Assembly: GCF_021648825.1 (NCBI RefSeq)
Contig: NZ_JAKJHS010000009.1
Span: forward strand, 62,001 to 126,000
Direction of reading: 5' to 3'
Source of the DNA: Rhizobium halophilum
GTDB taxonomy: Bacteria > Pseudomonadota > Alphaproteobacteria > Rhizobiales > Rhizobiaceae
DNA length: 64,000 bases
A program made the position numbers and the translations under genes. Numbering within the stretch: position 1 is the stretch's first letter; every line of letters starts with the position of its first letter. Positions 1 through 8,256 of this stretch are shown piece by piece. Under the pieces are notes generated by a model, which was not told the DNA's origin, did no database searches, and saw nothing but the letters and a program-made list of their open reading frames with translations.

Positions 1-105
1 ATGTTCCCGGACCTGCCGGTGCGTCTGTCGCAGGGCGCCGCTGCGACCCTTTTGGATCCGACGGCCTATATCCAGTCGGTCTTCCCCACGGGAGGTGCGG
101 AATGA
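1..105 (+). CDS. mrpD: Cation/proton antiporter subunit D, C-terminal end (partial)
   Basis: The first 34 codons of the window are the last part of a reading frame that ends in TGA at 103-105. The stop overlaps the ATG of the next gene by four bases (ATGA), which is typical of translational coupling in Mrp/Mnh/Pha operons. The identity as subunit D rests on its position directly upstream of recognisable E, F and G subunits; the visible tail itself is too short to carry diagnostic motifs. Subunit D is a membrane ion-translocating subunit related to complex I NuoM/NuoN. The rest of the gene lies outside the window. Confidence 0.6.
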   Translation: MFPDLPVRLSQGAAATLLDPTAYIQSVFPTGGAE

Positions 106-575
106 CAACCTATATCTTCAACGTCATCTTCGCCGTCGTCTGGGTCGCGATCACCGGCAGCGCGACGCTGCTCAACCTGATCTTCGGCTTTTTCATCGCG
201 ACGATCGCGCTGTGGATCGTCCGCGGCGAAATGGGCGGGCCGGGCTATTGGCGCCGGGTCGGTAAGGTTCTCTCTCTGCTGCAACTGTTCATCAAGGAAC
301 TGGCGATGTCGGCCATCCGCGTCGCCATCATGGTGTTTAACCCGCGCATGGATGTGAAACCCGGCATCTTCGCCTTTCCGCTCACCGTCGACAAGGATCA
401 CGAGATCGCGCTGCTTGCCAACCTCATCACCTTGACGCCCGGCACGCTGTCCGTCGACGTCTCGCCGGACTGCAAGACCCTCTACGTCCATGCCCTTGAT
501 TGCTCCGATCCCGAGGCGGCGCGGCGCGATATCGCAGAAGGCTTCGAGCGCAAGATCCTGGAGGCGTTTCGCTGA
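102..575 (+). CDS. mrpE: Na+/H+ (K+/H+) antiporter subunit E
   Basis: A 157-residue membrane protein with two closely spaced hydrophobic segments near the N-terminus (about residues 5-40) followed by a soluble domain, as in the MnhE/MrpE/PhaE family. The family is a small subunit of the multisubunit cation/proton antiporter in the inner membrane, which helps pH and cation homeostasis; in rhizobia such pha systems matter for growth in alkali or potassium. The conserved stretch reading [17 protein letters not shown], with LITLTPGT, is a strong family signature. The gene overlaps both neighbours by a few bases (ATGA junctions), so D, E, F and G are one operon. Confidence 0.93.
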   Translation: MTTYIFNVIFAVVWVAITGSATLLNLIFGFFIATIALWIVRGEMGGPGYWRRVGKVLSLLQLFIKELAMSAIRVAIMVFNPRMDVKPGIFAFPLTVDKDHEIALLANLITLTPGTLSVDVSPDCKTLYVHALDCSDPEAARRDIAEGFERKILEAFR

Positions 576-1195
576 TGACGGCCAACACCATTACCCAGTT
601 CGCCGTCAATGTGGGCCTCGTGGTTCTCAGCATCTCCTTCCTGCTGACCGTTTGGCGCGTCATCAAGGGGCCGACGCTGCCGGATCGGGTGATTGCCCTC
701 GACATGCTGGTCGGCATCGTCATGGGCTTCATTGCGCTGGTTGCCATCCGCACCGGCTTCACGCTTTACATCGATATCGCCATCTCGCTCGGCCTTGTCG
801 GCTTCCTGGCAACCGTCGCCTTTGCGCGCTTCATCCTGTCGCGCAAGCGCCGGGAAGGTGAGGACGGTTCGCCCCCGGACGGATCTTCGGAACAGGCGAC
901 TGCGGCCAACGGCAAGACATCGCGGGCAATCAGCCCCACAGCGCTGCCTGCGCCGCAGGCTGGTGCGCCAGTTCCCAAGGAAGCGGGACCAAAGCCGCCT
1001 TTGAGCAAATCCGAAGCAACCAAGAAAACCGCAGCTAAGGTCAAGATCGCAAAGGCCAAGGCGGCCAAGAAGGTGGCCGCTGCCGCCGAACCGGGCAAGT
1101 CAGGCGCCGCTGCTGCCGCGTCGACTGCGGGCTCGCGCCCACCGCGCAAGCCGGCCGTGAAGAACAAGCCGACCGTCAAGAAGGAGACGCCGTGA
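575..1195 (+). CDS. mrpF: Na+/H+ antiporter subunit F with long basic C-terminal tail
   Basis: The start is the ATG at 575, which overlaps the stop of the E gene. Residues 1-95 form a normal MnhF/MrpF subunit: three hydrophobic helices and the conserved [18 protein letters not shown] segment between helix 1 and 2. The usual protein is about 90-120 residues long. Here the frame runs on to 206 residues, with a low-complexity tail rich in Ala, Lys and Pro from about residue 96 to the end, resembling histone H1-like or AlgP-like tails. The tail ends right at the start of the G gene (TGATG junction), so it is not an artefact of a missed stop. It should face the cytoplasm or periplasm as a flexible basic arm; its role is unknown. 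Confidence 0.9.
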   Translation: MTANTITQFAVNVGLVVLSISFLLTVWRVIKGPTLPDRVIALDMLVGIVMGFIALVAIRTGFTLYIDIAISLGLVGFLATVAFARFILSRKRREGEDGSPPDGSSEQATAANGKTSRAISPTALPAPQAGAPVPKEAGPKPPLSKSEATKKTAAKVKIAKAKAAKKVAAAAEPGKSGAAAAASTAGSRPPRKPAVKNKPTVKKETP

Positions 1196-1536
1196 TGGAC
1201 ATCCTGCTCGCGCTGGCCACCGCCGCGCTCATCCTTGCCGGTTCCGTGTTCGTCTTTGCGGCAACGCTTGGTCTCAATCGGTTTCCCGACCTTTACTCCC
1301 GCATGCACGCGGCGTCCAAGGCCGGGACGGTCGGATCGGCGCTCATGCTGATAGCCGTCGGCGTCCACGCGGCGGATCTGGCGATCCTCGCCCGCTCGTT
1401 TGCCGGTTTCTTCTTTTTCGTGCTGACGGCCCCTGTTTCGGCCCATCTCCTTGCCAAGGCGGCGCACGAATCGGGCTATCCGCTGTCTGATCTCTCCGTT
1501 CGCGACGAATTGAAGCATCCTGCTGCGGAAAAATAG
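1195..1536 (+). CDS. mrpG: Na+/H+ antiporter subunit G
   Basis: A 113-residue protein with three hydrophobic segments and the MnhG/MrpG/PhaG signature GLNRFPDLYSRMHAASKAGT after the first helix. It is the last subunit of the multisubunit antiporter in the inner membrane. Two starts are possible, GTG 1192 and ATG 1195; the ATG is chosen because it repeats the stop-start overlap seen at the D/E and E/F junctions. The protein ends with a short hydrophilic tail. No terminator hairpin is obvious immediately after the stop. Confidence 0.93.
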   Translation: MDILLALATAALILAGSVFVFAATLGLNRFPDLYSRMHAASKAGTVGSALMLIAVGVHAADLAILARSFAGFFFFVLTAPVSAHLLAKAAHESGYPLSDLSVRDELKHPAAEK

Positions 1537-1949
1537 TCCGCAGTCTCTCCCCTTGTGCAACTCATTTCGATCTGCATGTGAGAAATACTCGCAATAGTAT
1601 ATTCTTTACCAGTCGCAGCAGAAAAATCTGACCGCGGTGCGCCTTTTCAGGCTTTCATTGCTGCGTGTGAAGGATATAACTCATCACAAGTTGTTGCGGG
1701 CTTGTCACGACCGGAGCGCTACTTTCCCCTGAAGTCATCGCGATGGATTTTCTACGAGAATACGGGAGAAGGTGTGTGAACTTGTGATGCCGCTCCTCGA
1801 ATAGATGCTGTGGCTTACTCCCCTGCCGAACGAGGCATGCACGACTTAATCCCGCGCGCGAGCAACGGATCCACAACAAGACGAGCTCTGCGGCAGTGCT
1901 CGGGAAAATGCACGCCGCGTAAAAAGATAAAAAGACAGGAGACGTAAAA
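1537..1949. promoter_or_regulatory. Long leader/promoter region upstream of mucR
   Basis: About 410 bases without a convincing gene separate the antiporter operon from mucR. The first part (about 1555-1640) is clearly richer in A and T than the flanking genes. MucR/Ros proteins are known to bind AT-rich DNA and to repress their own genes, so this region is the natural place for the mucR promoter and autoregulatory sites. I cannot assign exact -35/-10 boxes with confidence. Confidence 0.4.
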
Positions 1950-2378
1950 ATGACAGAAGCGATCGTGGAGAAGGGGCAAGACCTACTGGTCGAACTCACT
2001 GCCGATATTGTCTCTGCCTATGTTAGCAATCATGTGGTACCGGTCGGTGATCTGGCGAGCCTGATTTCGGACGTACACTCTGCCCTCAGCAACACCTCCG
2101 CACCAGCCCCCGCGGCTGTCGTGACGGAAAAGCCAAAGCCGCCCGTGCCGATCAAGAAGTCGATCGAGGATGACTATCTCATCTGCTTGGAAGACGGCCA
2201 GAAGTTCAAATCCCTCAAGCGGCATTTGATGACCCACTACAACATGACCCCCGAACAATATCGCGAGAAGTGGGGGCTTCCTGCCGATTATCCCATGGTG
2301 GCACCCGCCTATGCCGAGGCCCGCTCGCGCCTGGCGAAGCAGATGGGGCTCGGTCAGCGGCGCAAACGCGCCAAGTAA
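1950..2378 (+). CDS. mucR: MucR/Ros family zinc-finger transcriptional regulator
   Basis: A 142-residue protein of exactly the size of rhizobial Ros/MucR. The N-terminus (MTEAIVEKG...[15 protein letters not shown]) is the oligomerisation half, a Pro-rich linker follows (about residues 52-72), and the C-terminal half holds the prokaryotic zinc-finger: [18 protein letters not shown] with Cys and His, then [19 protein letters not shown]. In this variant the family C-x(2)-C pair is replaced by C-x(2)-D, as seen in some MucR/Ml proteins. MucR silences exopolysaccharide, motility and virulence or symbiosis genes by an H-NS-like mode. A GACAGGAGACG ribosome site precedes the ATG. A clear terminator follows, so it is monocistronic. 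Confidence 0.95.
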   Translation: MTEAIVEKGQDLLVELTADIVSAYVSNHVVPVGDLASLISDVHSALSNTSAPAPAAVVTEKPKPPVPIKKSIEDDYLICLEDGQKFKSLKRHLMTHYNMTPEQYREKWGLPADYPMVAPAYAEARSRLAKQMGLGQRRKRAK

Positions 2379-2400
2379 CCCTTGGGGTTGACCTCGCAAG

Positions 2401-2430
2401 GGCCGGGAGCTTCTGCTTCCGGCCTTTTTC
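2401..2430 (+). terminator. Rho-independent terminator of mucR
   Basis: A ten-base stem (2401-2410 with 2415-2424, one G-T pair) closed by a TTCT loop is followed by five Ts. It lies 22 bases after the mucR stop. Confidence 0.85.
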
Positions 2431-2593
2431 GTGACGCCACGTGGAAGCAATGAGGACATAAATCCTATATCTCGAGAGGCATAAGCATTTTTCCTTCTGG
2501 AAAATCAACGGGCGGTGCGATTTCTCGCGGGTTTCCTTATCCTCCCGCGTCCTCTAATGAGGTATGAATAAATTCCTATTTACAGGAGTTATC

Positions 2594-3013
2594 ATGCCCG
2601 TCTCAACCCCCGTTCCGTCGCGGCGAGCAAAGCCCGACATTCCAGGCCTCCCACACCCACACCCGCGCCAGCCGCTGGTCCGCCCTGTGTCCGATCGCGA
2701 GGTCTGCCGTCTGGTCCGGCAGATGGTCGCGGAGATGATCCTCCTTTTCGGCGATCGCGTACTTTGCCGCCGCGACCGAAGAAGGATGGCCTGCCATGTG
2801 CGGCAGATTTCGATGTATATCTGCCACGTCGCCCTGAGCATGCCGCAGCACGATATCGGGGTTGCCTTTGGCCGAGATCGCACGACCGTCGGCCATGCCT
2901 GCCACGTTGTCGAGGACCGTCGGGACGATCCTGTCTTTGACGATTTCGTCTCCGCCGCGGAGCGCATGACCGCGGTTGTCTTCGGTGGCGGGGAGATCGG
3001 CGGCAATGTCTAA
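2594..3013 (+). CDS. DnaA C-terminal-like helix-turn-helix protein
   Basis: About 139 residues. The C-terminal two thirds resemble domain IV of the replication initiator DnaA: an alpha-helical block ending in ...SMPQHDIGVAFGRDRTTV followed by GHACHVVEDRRDDPVF, matching the DnaA signature G-x-DHTTV-xHA. It lacks the AAA+ domain, so it is a stand-alone DNA-binding protein, probably a regulator. The ATG at 2594 is preferred over the ATG at 2564 because an AGGAG box sits seven bases upstream. The stop overlaps the next gene. Such DnaA-C-only proteins followed by a DUF6456 protein are common in rhizobia; their target is not known to me. Confidence 0.75.
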   Translation: MPVSTPVPSRRAKPDIPGLPHPHPRQPLVRPVSDREVCRLVRQMVAEMILLFGDRVLCRRDRRRMACHVRQISMYICHVALSMPQHDIGVAFGRDRTTVGHACHVVEDRRDDPVFDDFVSAAERMTAVVFGGGEIGGNV

Positions 3014-3845
3014 AATGGCGAGATTGACCGAAGCCGGCGATTTCCCTGTCACGTCGGCAGACAAGCGCAACCTGTTGCGGCTGCTCCGTCGCGTGCTGCA
3101 AGATCCGGTACACCTGAAGCGTCCCAGTGACGGCAGCGCTGGCGCTTCAATGCTTGGCGACGATGGGCGCCGCGTCCCTCACGCACTCATCCGCCATGCG
3201 CTGAGAGAAGGTCTCGTGCGGCAGAATGGAGACCGGCTCTTCCCCACACCTGAGACATCTGCCTTCCTGCGGCGTGCTCTGCTGCAGGCCGAGGACGCCT
3301 TTGCCGAGCAGCACCGGATCGACGTGGAGGACTGCGTAGAGGTGGAGGGAGTGCGGCAACGCGCGCGCCGTAACCTGGCGGAATCACCGCTGTCCCTGCT
3401 CGCGCGTCTCAAGGACCGCTCCGGCGACGCCTTTCTGCCACCTCAGGCCATCGATGCAGGCGAGCGCCTTCTGTCGGACTTCACCCGGGCACAGCTGCAG
3501 CCACGGGTGACGGCCAGCTGGGAGCCGCGCCTCTCGGGTCGCGGCAAGGGCGACAAGGGAGGGCAGGCGGAGATGGCCGACACCGCCATTGCCGCACGCG
3601 AACGCTTCTCCCGTGCCGTCGAGGCCATGGGGCCGGAGCTTGCCGGCGTGGCGGTGGATGTCTGCTGCTTCTCGAAGGGTCTGGAAGTGGTGGAGCGGGA
3701 GCGGCAATGGCCTGCGCGTTCGGCCAAGTTGATGCTGCGCACGGCCCTCCTGGCGCTGGCCCGCCACTATACGCCGCCGTCGGCGTCTGATCGCAAGAGC
3801 CATCGCTGGGGTGCGGAAGGCTACCGGCCGCCGATGCCGCGCTGA
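3006..3845 (+). CDS. DUF6456 domain protein
   Basis: A 279-residue protein starting at ATG 3006, which overlaps the end of the preceding gene by eight bases in another frame; a GGGGAG box lies about ten bases upstream. The C-terminal half (about residues 130-250) carries the DUF6456 pattern: ESPLSLLARLKDRSG, then an AGERLLSDFTRAQLQPRVTA block and a helix-rich ending with CCFSKGLEVVERERQWPARSAK. This ending looks like a degenerate helix-turn-helix. Function is unknown; the tight link with the DnaA-C-like gene suggests the two proteins act together, possibly as DNA-binding regulators. Confidence 0.75.
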   Translation: MSKMARLTEAGDFPVTSADKRNLLRLLRRVLQDPVHLKRPSDGSAGASMLGDDGRRVPHALIRHALREGLVRQNGDRLFPTPETSAFLRRALLQAEDAFAEQHRIDVEDCVEVEGVRQRARRNLAESPLSLLARLKDRSGDAFLPPQAIDAGERLLSDFTRAQLQPRVTASWEPRLSGRGKGDKGGQAEMADTAIAARERFSRAVEAMGPELAGVAVDVCCFSKGLEVVERERQWPARSAKLMLRTALLALARHYTPPSASDRKSHRWGAEGYRPPMPR

Positions 3846-3852
3846 GAGCCCG

Positions 3853-4275
3853 TCAGGCGGCGGCCTGCAACCGTGCCTCGTCGCGGATACGTTTCACCAT
3901 GGATCGCAGGCCGTTTGCCCGCTGCGCCGACAGGTGCTCCACCAGACCGATGCGGTTGAAGATCTCGATGGCATCGGTTTGGGCGATTTCGGACGCTGGC
4001 TTGCCGGAATAGGCGGCGAGAACGATGGCCACCAGACCCCGCACGATATGGGCGTCGGAATCACCTTCAAACGTCAGCACCGGATCGGCCCCATCTTCGG
4101 CGACATGGCTGACCAACCAGACCTGGCTGGCGCAGCCCTGCACCTTGTTCTCGGACGTGCGCTTGTCCTCCGGCAGTTCCGGCAGCGCCTTGCCGAGCTC
4201 GATGACATAACGATAGCGATCCTCCCACTCGTCGAGATAGGCGAAATCGTCGATGATCTGGTCGAGCTTGGCCAT
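3853..4275 (-). CDS. sufE: SufE family Fe-S cluster assembly sulfur acceptor
   Basis: A 140-residue protein of the SufE/CsdE family. The sulfur-accepting cysteine is Cys48 in the conserved loop VQGCASQVW; the flanking DKRTSENKVQG and IVRGLVAIVLAAYSGK segments are also typical. SufE takes persulfide from the cysteine desulfurase SufS and passes it to the SufBCD scaffold. The ATG at 4275 is chosen because AGAAGGA lies eight bases upstream, while the in-frame ATG at 4284 sits on top of that box. The gene is convergent with DUF6456 with only seven bases between them. No other suf gene is in the window. Confidence 0.92.
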   Translation of the reverse strand: MAKLDQIIDDFAYLDEWEDRYRYVIELGKALPELPEDKRTSENKVQGCASQVWLVSHVAEDGADPVLTFEGDSDAHIVRGLVAIVLAAYSGKPASEIAQTDAIEIFNRIGLVEHLSAQRANGLRSMVKRIRDEARLQAAA

Positions 4276-4472
4276 CGGGTGCATCCTTCTGTCACTGCCC
4301 TGCATATAGGGATCAATCTCCGTCGCGTGAACCGGAAAAAGGCCGTGAGGGGTTACCTCACGGCTCAGCAGGGCTGAAGTTCAGGGGCAGACAGGCGCCG
4401 GACCAGAGACTGAACCCGGCGCAAGAGGGATGAAGCGGAGAGGCGGTGCCTGCGAGCAGCCGATGCCGGCGC

Positions 4473-4895
4473 TTAAGGGTGGGCCGGACGCTTTTGCGGA
4501 AGCGGTATGCCCGCGGTGGTAATCGTGCCGGTGGAGATGGCGTCGGCAGGCAAGGCTGCAACCGGCTTTTCGGGCATCGGCTGCGGGTCGGCGACCTGTG
4601 CGATCGCCGGCTGGTCATCGGCAAACTGCTGGTCGAGAAGTTCGAAGGCCACGCGTGCGCCTTCCTTTGCCCGCTGTCCGAGCGCGGAGAAGGTTTCGGC
4701 GCCCTTGACGCAGACATCCGGCTTTTCGATGCAGATGGCGCTCAGATACTGATAGGCCTGGGCCGCGGCAGTTACGGCGTCCTGCACCTGCACCTGGGAC
4801 GTACCCTCTGCCTCAACGGCCGGACGGCTGCTGAAATAGGAAAGCGCCACCAGCACCATCGCGAAACTTATACTGCTCTTGATCAGAAACCACAT
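4473..4895 (-). CDS. DUF5330 domain protein, membrane-anchored
   Basis: About 140 residues, starting at ATG 4895 with GGACAGGA just upstream; a GTG twelve bases earlier is an alternative. The N-terminus MWFLIKSSISFAMVLVALS is an uncleaved anchor or signal segment. The middle contains a Cys pair in YLSAICIEKPDVCVKG and a helix with ETFSALGQRAKEGARVAFEL. This pattern matches DUF5330 proteins of Rhizobiales. The tail is Pro- and Ala-rich and probably disordered. The role is unknown; the protein should be exposed to the periplasm. Confidence 0.7.
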   Translation of the reverse strand: MWFLIKSSISFAMVLVALSYFSSRPAVEAEGTSQVQVQDAVTAAAQAYQYLSAICIEKPDVCVKGAETFSALGQRAKEGARVAFELLDQQFADDQPAIAQVADPQPMPEKPVAALPADAISTGTITTAGIPLPQKRPAHP

Positions 4896-5207
4896 TGTCC
4901 TGTCCACCCACCCGTCATTGCCCGGTCGGCCGCCGGGTCTGTCCCGGTCTTAGGGTTACCCTAGTGCGGGGAAGCGAATCGCTGCTTGAAAAGATCGGTC
5001 GGCTTTTCGGCAGTTTTGAGTAAAATTTGAACGATCCTGCTCCGGGCGCTGCATCTCGGCGCGTGCTGCGAAATGCTCGCCATCCGCGTTAAGCATAATC
5101 GTGGCGGCGGGCCCGAGGTTCCGCCGCCTCCGGGCTGCCACCTTCGCCACAATCGTTAACGCGGTTGGAAAAATGCAAGCTAATCCGCCGCTTACGCGCC
5201 ATTAACC

Positions 5208-6887
5208 ATGAAGGGAAAAGCGCTGAGACAGGCGTTCCAAAACGGGATTCGGTTCAGTTTGACACGCCTGCAGAGGCCCTCTTTTATCCTTTCCTTAAGC
5301 CGCCAGCGCCTAATGTCTGAGCTGTGTTTTGGATCTGCGTCAGGGTACTGCGTGCGCTTGTTGAGTAACATTGCCGGAAGGGCGATCGGTCAGGTTGACC
5401 GGGTCGCCGACCGATGGTTGGAAGGCCTCGGGCAGCCGGCACAAACGCGTCGCCGCGCCGTTGTCGCCCTGCGCTGCGTGACCCTCAGTGCAGGCGCTGC
5501 AGCCCTCATACTGCCTGCCGCACTGAGTTCCGTGCTCCCCGTATCCGTCGCTCTCCCGGTCGGGGCCACTGGCGCCGTCTCCGCATTTCTGGTTGCTGCT
5601 GCTGCGGCCATCCAACTCGGTCGTGGTGCGGCGCTCCCTCCGGCCGCGATGCCCGTTGACGATTCCGTCTTCAACGCCTGCCCCGGCCTGACGCTGATGA
5701 TCGATCCGCAAGGCCTCGTCCAGAAGTGCGGCGGACGCGATCGCAACACTTTTCCCGCGGCCCTGCAGGATCCCTCTGGCCAGCGCCTCGCCGAACTGGT
5801 GCATGTCTCGGACAGGATCGCGCTTATCCACGCGCTCGATACGCTGCGGCAAGGCGATGACCGTGCCACAGTGATGGTCCGGATCCAGCGTGTCTACAGT
5901 GCGGAAGGACGACAGTTCCTGCATGGGCGCCTCGAGATGACGGCGCTTCGGCGCGAGGCTGGGGAACTCGCTGCCGTCTTCGCCCAGCTCAACGATGTTT
6001 CCGCCGAGGAGGCGCTGCGCGACGAAGCCAGCATGCGTGTTTCCGAAGCGCGCTCCGCACACGAGGCAAAATCGCGCTTCCTCGCCGCCGTCAGCCACGA
6101 ACTGCGCACGCCGCTCAACGCCATTCTCGGCTTCTCCGATGTGCTGGCCGGTGAGTACTTCGGCCGCCTTGAGACGGACCGGCAGAAGGAATACGTCGGC
6201 CTGATCCGCCAATCGGGCGCTCATCTGCTTTCCGTCGTCAACACCATGCTCGACATGAGCAAGATCGAGGCGGGCCGCTACGAGCTTCTCGCAGAGCCTT
6301 TCCCTATTGGCGATGTCGTGGAATCCTGCCGCGCCATGCTCGACCTGCAGGCAAGAAGCAAGGGCGTCACGCTGACCGCTCGCACTGCAAAGGGCCTCGG
6401 CGAGGTCGTGGCCGACCGCCGCGCGGTCAAGCAGATCCTGATCAACCTCGCCGGCAACGCGATCAAATTCACCGAGGCCGGCGGCTTCGTCTCGCTGGAC
6501 GCGACCCTCAGCGGCGACGCCCTGGTCCTCACCGTGAGCGATACCGGCATCGGCATTGCCGAGGACAAGCTTGCCACCATCGGCCAGCCCTTTACCCAGG
6601 TGCAGGACGATTACACCCGCCAGTACGAAGGAACCGGTCTTGGTCTTGCGCTGGTCAAGGGACTTGTTGCATTGCACGGCGGTCTATTCCATATCGAAAG
6701 CCGGGCAGGCGAGGGAACCGTCGTCACCGTCACGCTTCCGGCCGATGGGGCCGGCATCACCGGTGCTGAGGACGAACCCGCCGACCCCATGGTCGAATTT
6801 CCGCCGCGCCTGAGAGCAATCGCAGACGTGGCCAAGAAGGACGAACAGGACAGAAAGCATGACGCCGCGGAAGCGAAAATCGCCTAA
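5208..6887 (+). CDS. PAS-containing sensor histidine kinase of the PleC/DivJ/PdhS type
   Basis: Up to 559 residues. Two hydrophobic segments lie at about residues 85-107 and 112-137, a PAS-like domain at about 155-275, then a DHp domain with His297 in AVSHELRTPLNAILGFSDVL, and a HATPase domain with NLAGNAIKF (N box), DTGIGI (G1) and GTGLGLALV (G2). The H box with ELRTPLNAIxGFS is the type found in kinases acting on DivK and PleD in the alphaproteobacterial cell cycle, so a DivJ- or PleC-like role is a reasonable inference, not proven. The true start may be GTG 5352 (residue 49), which has AGGG six bases upstream and is followed at once by LLSNIAGR. The last 29 bases overlap the next gene. Confidence 0.85.
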   Translation: MKGKALRQAFQNGIRFSLTRLQRPSFILSLSRQRLMSELCFGSASGYCVRLLSNIAGRAIGQVDRVADRWLEGLGQPAQTRRRAVVALRCVTLSAGAAALILPAALSSVLPVSVALPVGATGAVSAFLVAAAAAIQLGRGAALPPAAMPVDDSVFNACPGLTLMIDPQGLVQKCGGRDRNTFPAALQDPSGQRLAELVHVSDRIALIHALDTLRQGDDRATVMVRIQRVYSAEGRQFLHGRLEMTALRREAGELAAVFAQLNDVSAEEALRDEASMRVSEARSAHEAKSRFLAAVSHELRTPLNAILGFSDVLAGEYFGRLETDRQKEYVGLIRQSGAHLLSVVNTMLDMSKIEAGRYELLAEPFPIGDVVESCRAMLDLQARSKGVTLTARTAKGLGEVVADRRAVKQILINLAGNAIKFTEAGGFVSLDATLSGDALVLTVSDTGIGIAEDKLATIGQPFTQVQDDYTRQYEGTGLGLALVKGLVALHGGLFHIESRAGEGTVVTVTLPADGAGITGAEDEPADPMVEFPPRLRAIADVAKKDEQDRKHDAAEAKIA

Positions 6888-7839
6888 GGGAAAGAAGCAG
6901 GTTCAGGAGCCCGGTATCCTGTCCCGCCTCGTCCAGGCGGCAGGACGCGCTGCGGCACGGCATCCTCGCAGCGTCTTTGGCGTGTCGACCTTCGCCGTCG
7001 TCTTCGGCTTCGTCGCCGCCAACGCGCTTTGGTACCAGCCGATCAATCATCCCGCCCCCTGGCTCGCTACCCGCGATCTTGAAGATTCGACCCGCATTGC
7101 CGGCTACCGTCCGGCCCGCACGGCGCCCTCCGAGGTAACCACCTTCCGTATCGAGCGCCAAGATGCGGCGGCCCCGGCCGAAACTGCGGTTCCTGCGTCA
7201 GGCACGCCGGAGGTCTCGCAGCCGGTGCATAAGGCCGATGTCACGCGTGACGTGGTGGCGGAGGTGCAGCGCCAGCTGACCCGGCGCGGGCTTTATAATG
7301 GTGCCGCTGATGGGCTGATCGGCCCACAGACCACGGCGGCCATCCTTTTCTTCCAGGAAGCCGAGGGGCTGCCGCAGACCGGCGAGCCGACACCGGAGCT
7401 GTTGGCTGCCCTGGGCGAGGCTCCGGCCGCCACGGTGGAGACGGCCTCCCTCAATCCCCCAGCCTTGCCGATCGAGACCGTTGTCGTTCCGGCCACCCGT
7501 CCGGCCGAGGATGTCGGCGCGGCCGTCGAAGACCCTGTCGCCGCAGCCATCCACGCCTCCGAAGGCACGAAGCAGCCGGCTGCGCCATCAGCGCAGGCCT
7601 CCAAGCCCGCCAGGCCGCCACGCGATCTCGGGCCGGAGATCGCCGCCTCCGCCGACCTGGTGATCCAGATCCAGCGCGGGCTCTCCAACATTGCTTATAC
7701 CGATATCGCGGTCGACGGCGTGGCGGGCTCACAAACCAAGGCGGCCATCCGCCGCTTCGAAAAGCACTACCGCCTGCCGGAAACCGGCGAGCCGAACGAA
7801 CTGGTGCTGAAGAAGCTGAAGGCGATCGGCGCGCTCTGA
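6859..7839 (+). CDS. Membrane-anchored protein with two peptidoglycan-binding domains
   Basis: A 326-residue protein. After a basic N-terminus, one membrane helix lies at about residues 39-58 (SVFGVSTFAVVFGFVAANAL). The periplasmic part has two PG_binding_1 repeats: VVAEVQRQLTRRGLYNGAAD with IGPQTTAAILFFQ at about 125-175, and LVIQIQRGLSNIAYTDIAVDG with GSQTKAAIRRFEKHY at about 268-320. They are joined by an Ala/Pro-rich linker. It probably tethers the inner membrane to the cell wall. The start lies inside the 3' end of the kinase gene, so the two are co-translated; wall sensing linked to the kinase is a plausible inference. Confidence 0.88.
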   Translation: MTPRKRKSPKGKKQVQEPGILSRLVQAAGRAAARHPRSVFGVSTFAVVFGFVAANALWYQPINHPAPWLATRDLEDSTRIAGYRPARTAPSEVTTFRIERQDAAAPAETAVPASGTPEVSQPVHKADVTRDVVAEVQRQLTRRGLYNGAADGLIGPQTTAAILFFQEAEGLPQTGEPTPELLAALGEAPAATVETASLNPPALPIETVVVPATRPAEDVGAAVEDPVAAAIHASEGTKQPAAPSAQASKPARPPRDLGPEIAASADLVIQIQRGLSNIAYTDIAVDGVAGSQTKAAIRRFEKHYRLPETGEPNELVLKKLKAIGAL

Positions 7840-7909
7840 ACCTTCAAGTGCCAACGAGCGGGCCACATACCGTCTTTGCCCTGATCCGCAACTCAGCTAA
7901 GACGGGCCT

Positions 7910-8254
7910 ATGCGCATCCGTTCAGACATCTTTGTCTCCGCTCTCACCCGCCGCGTCTTTTCCGCCGGCGGGTTTGCTGCGGTTGAACACAAGGGGTCGG
8001 AAGAGGCTGGTGCTGTTTTCGTCCGCCAGCGCCACCGTGACGGCACCGAAACCCTCTACGGCCCGGCTCCGCAGAACGTGTTTGAGGAAGAGGTGACGGA
8101 GCGCCAATTCGAAAAGCGGCTCGACCGGGTGGAGCCGGAACGAATCGACGACCTGATCAAGCGAGAGCGCAGCTTCGATCGCGACCTGTGGCTGATTGAG
8201 CTCGAAGTTTCTGACGTCGACGGTCTGTTTGCCGTGGTTGACGCAGCGCCCTGA
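7910..8254 (+). CDS. DUF1491 family protein
   Basis: A 114-residue protein matching DUF1491: it starts MRIRSDIFVSALTRRVFSAG and contains AAVEHKGSEEAGAVFVRQR and a closing acidic block FDRDLWLIELEV. The family is small, soluble and widespread in alphaproteobacteria, without an established function. It lies 70 bases after the peptidoglycan-binding protein on the same strand and could belong to the same transcript. It is convergent with the DUF2336 gene, with two bases between the stops. Confidence 0.85.
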   Translation: MRIRSDIFVSALTRRVFSAGGFAAVEHKGSEEAGAVFVRQRHRDGTETLYGPAPQNVFEEEVTERQFEKRLDRVEPERIDDLIKRERSFDRDLWLIELEVSDVDGLFAVVDAAP

Positions 8255-8256
8255 CG

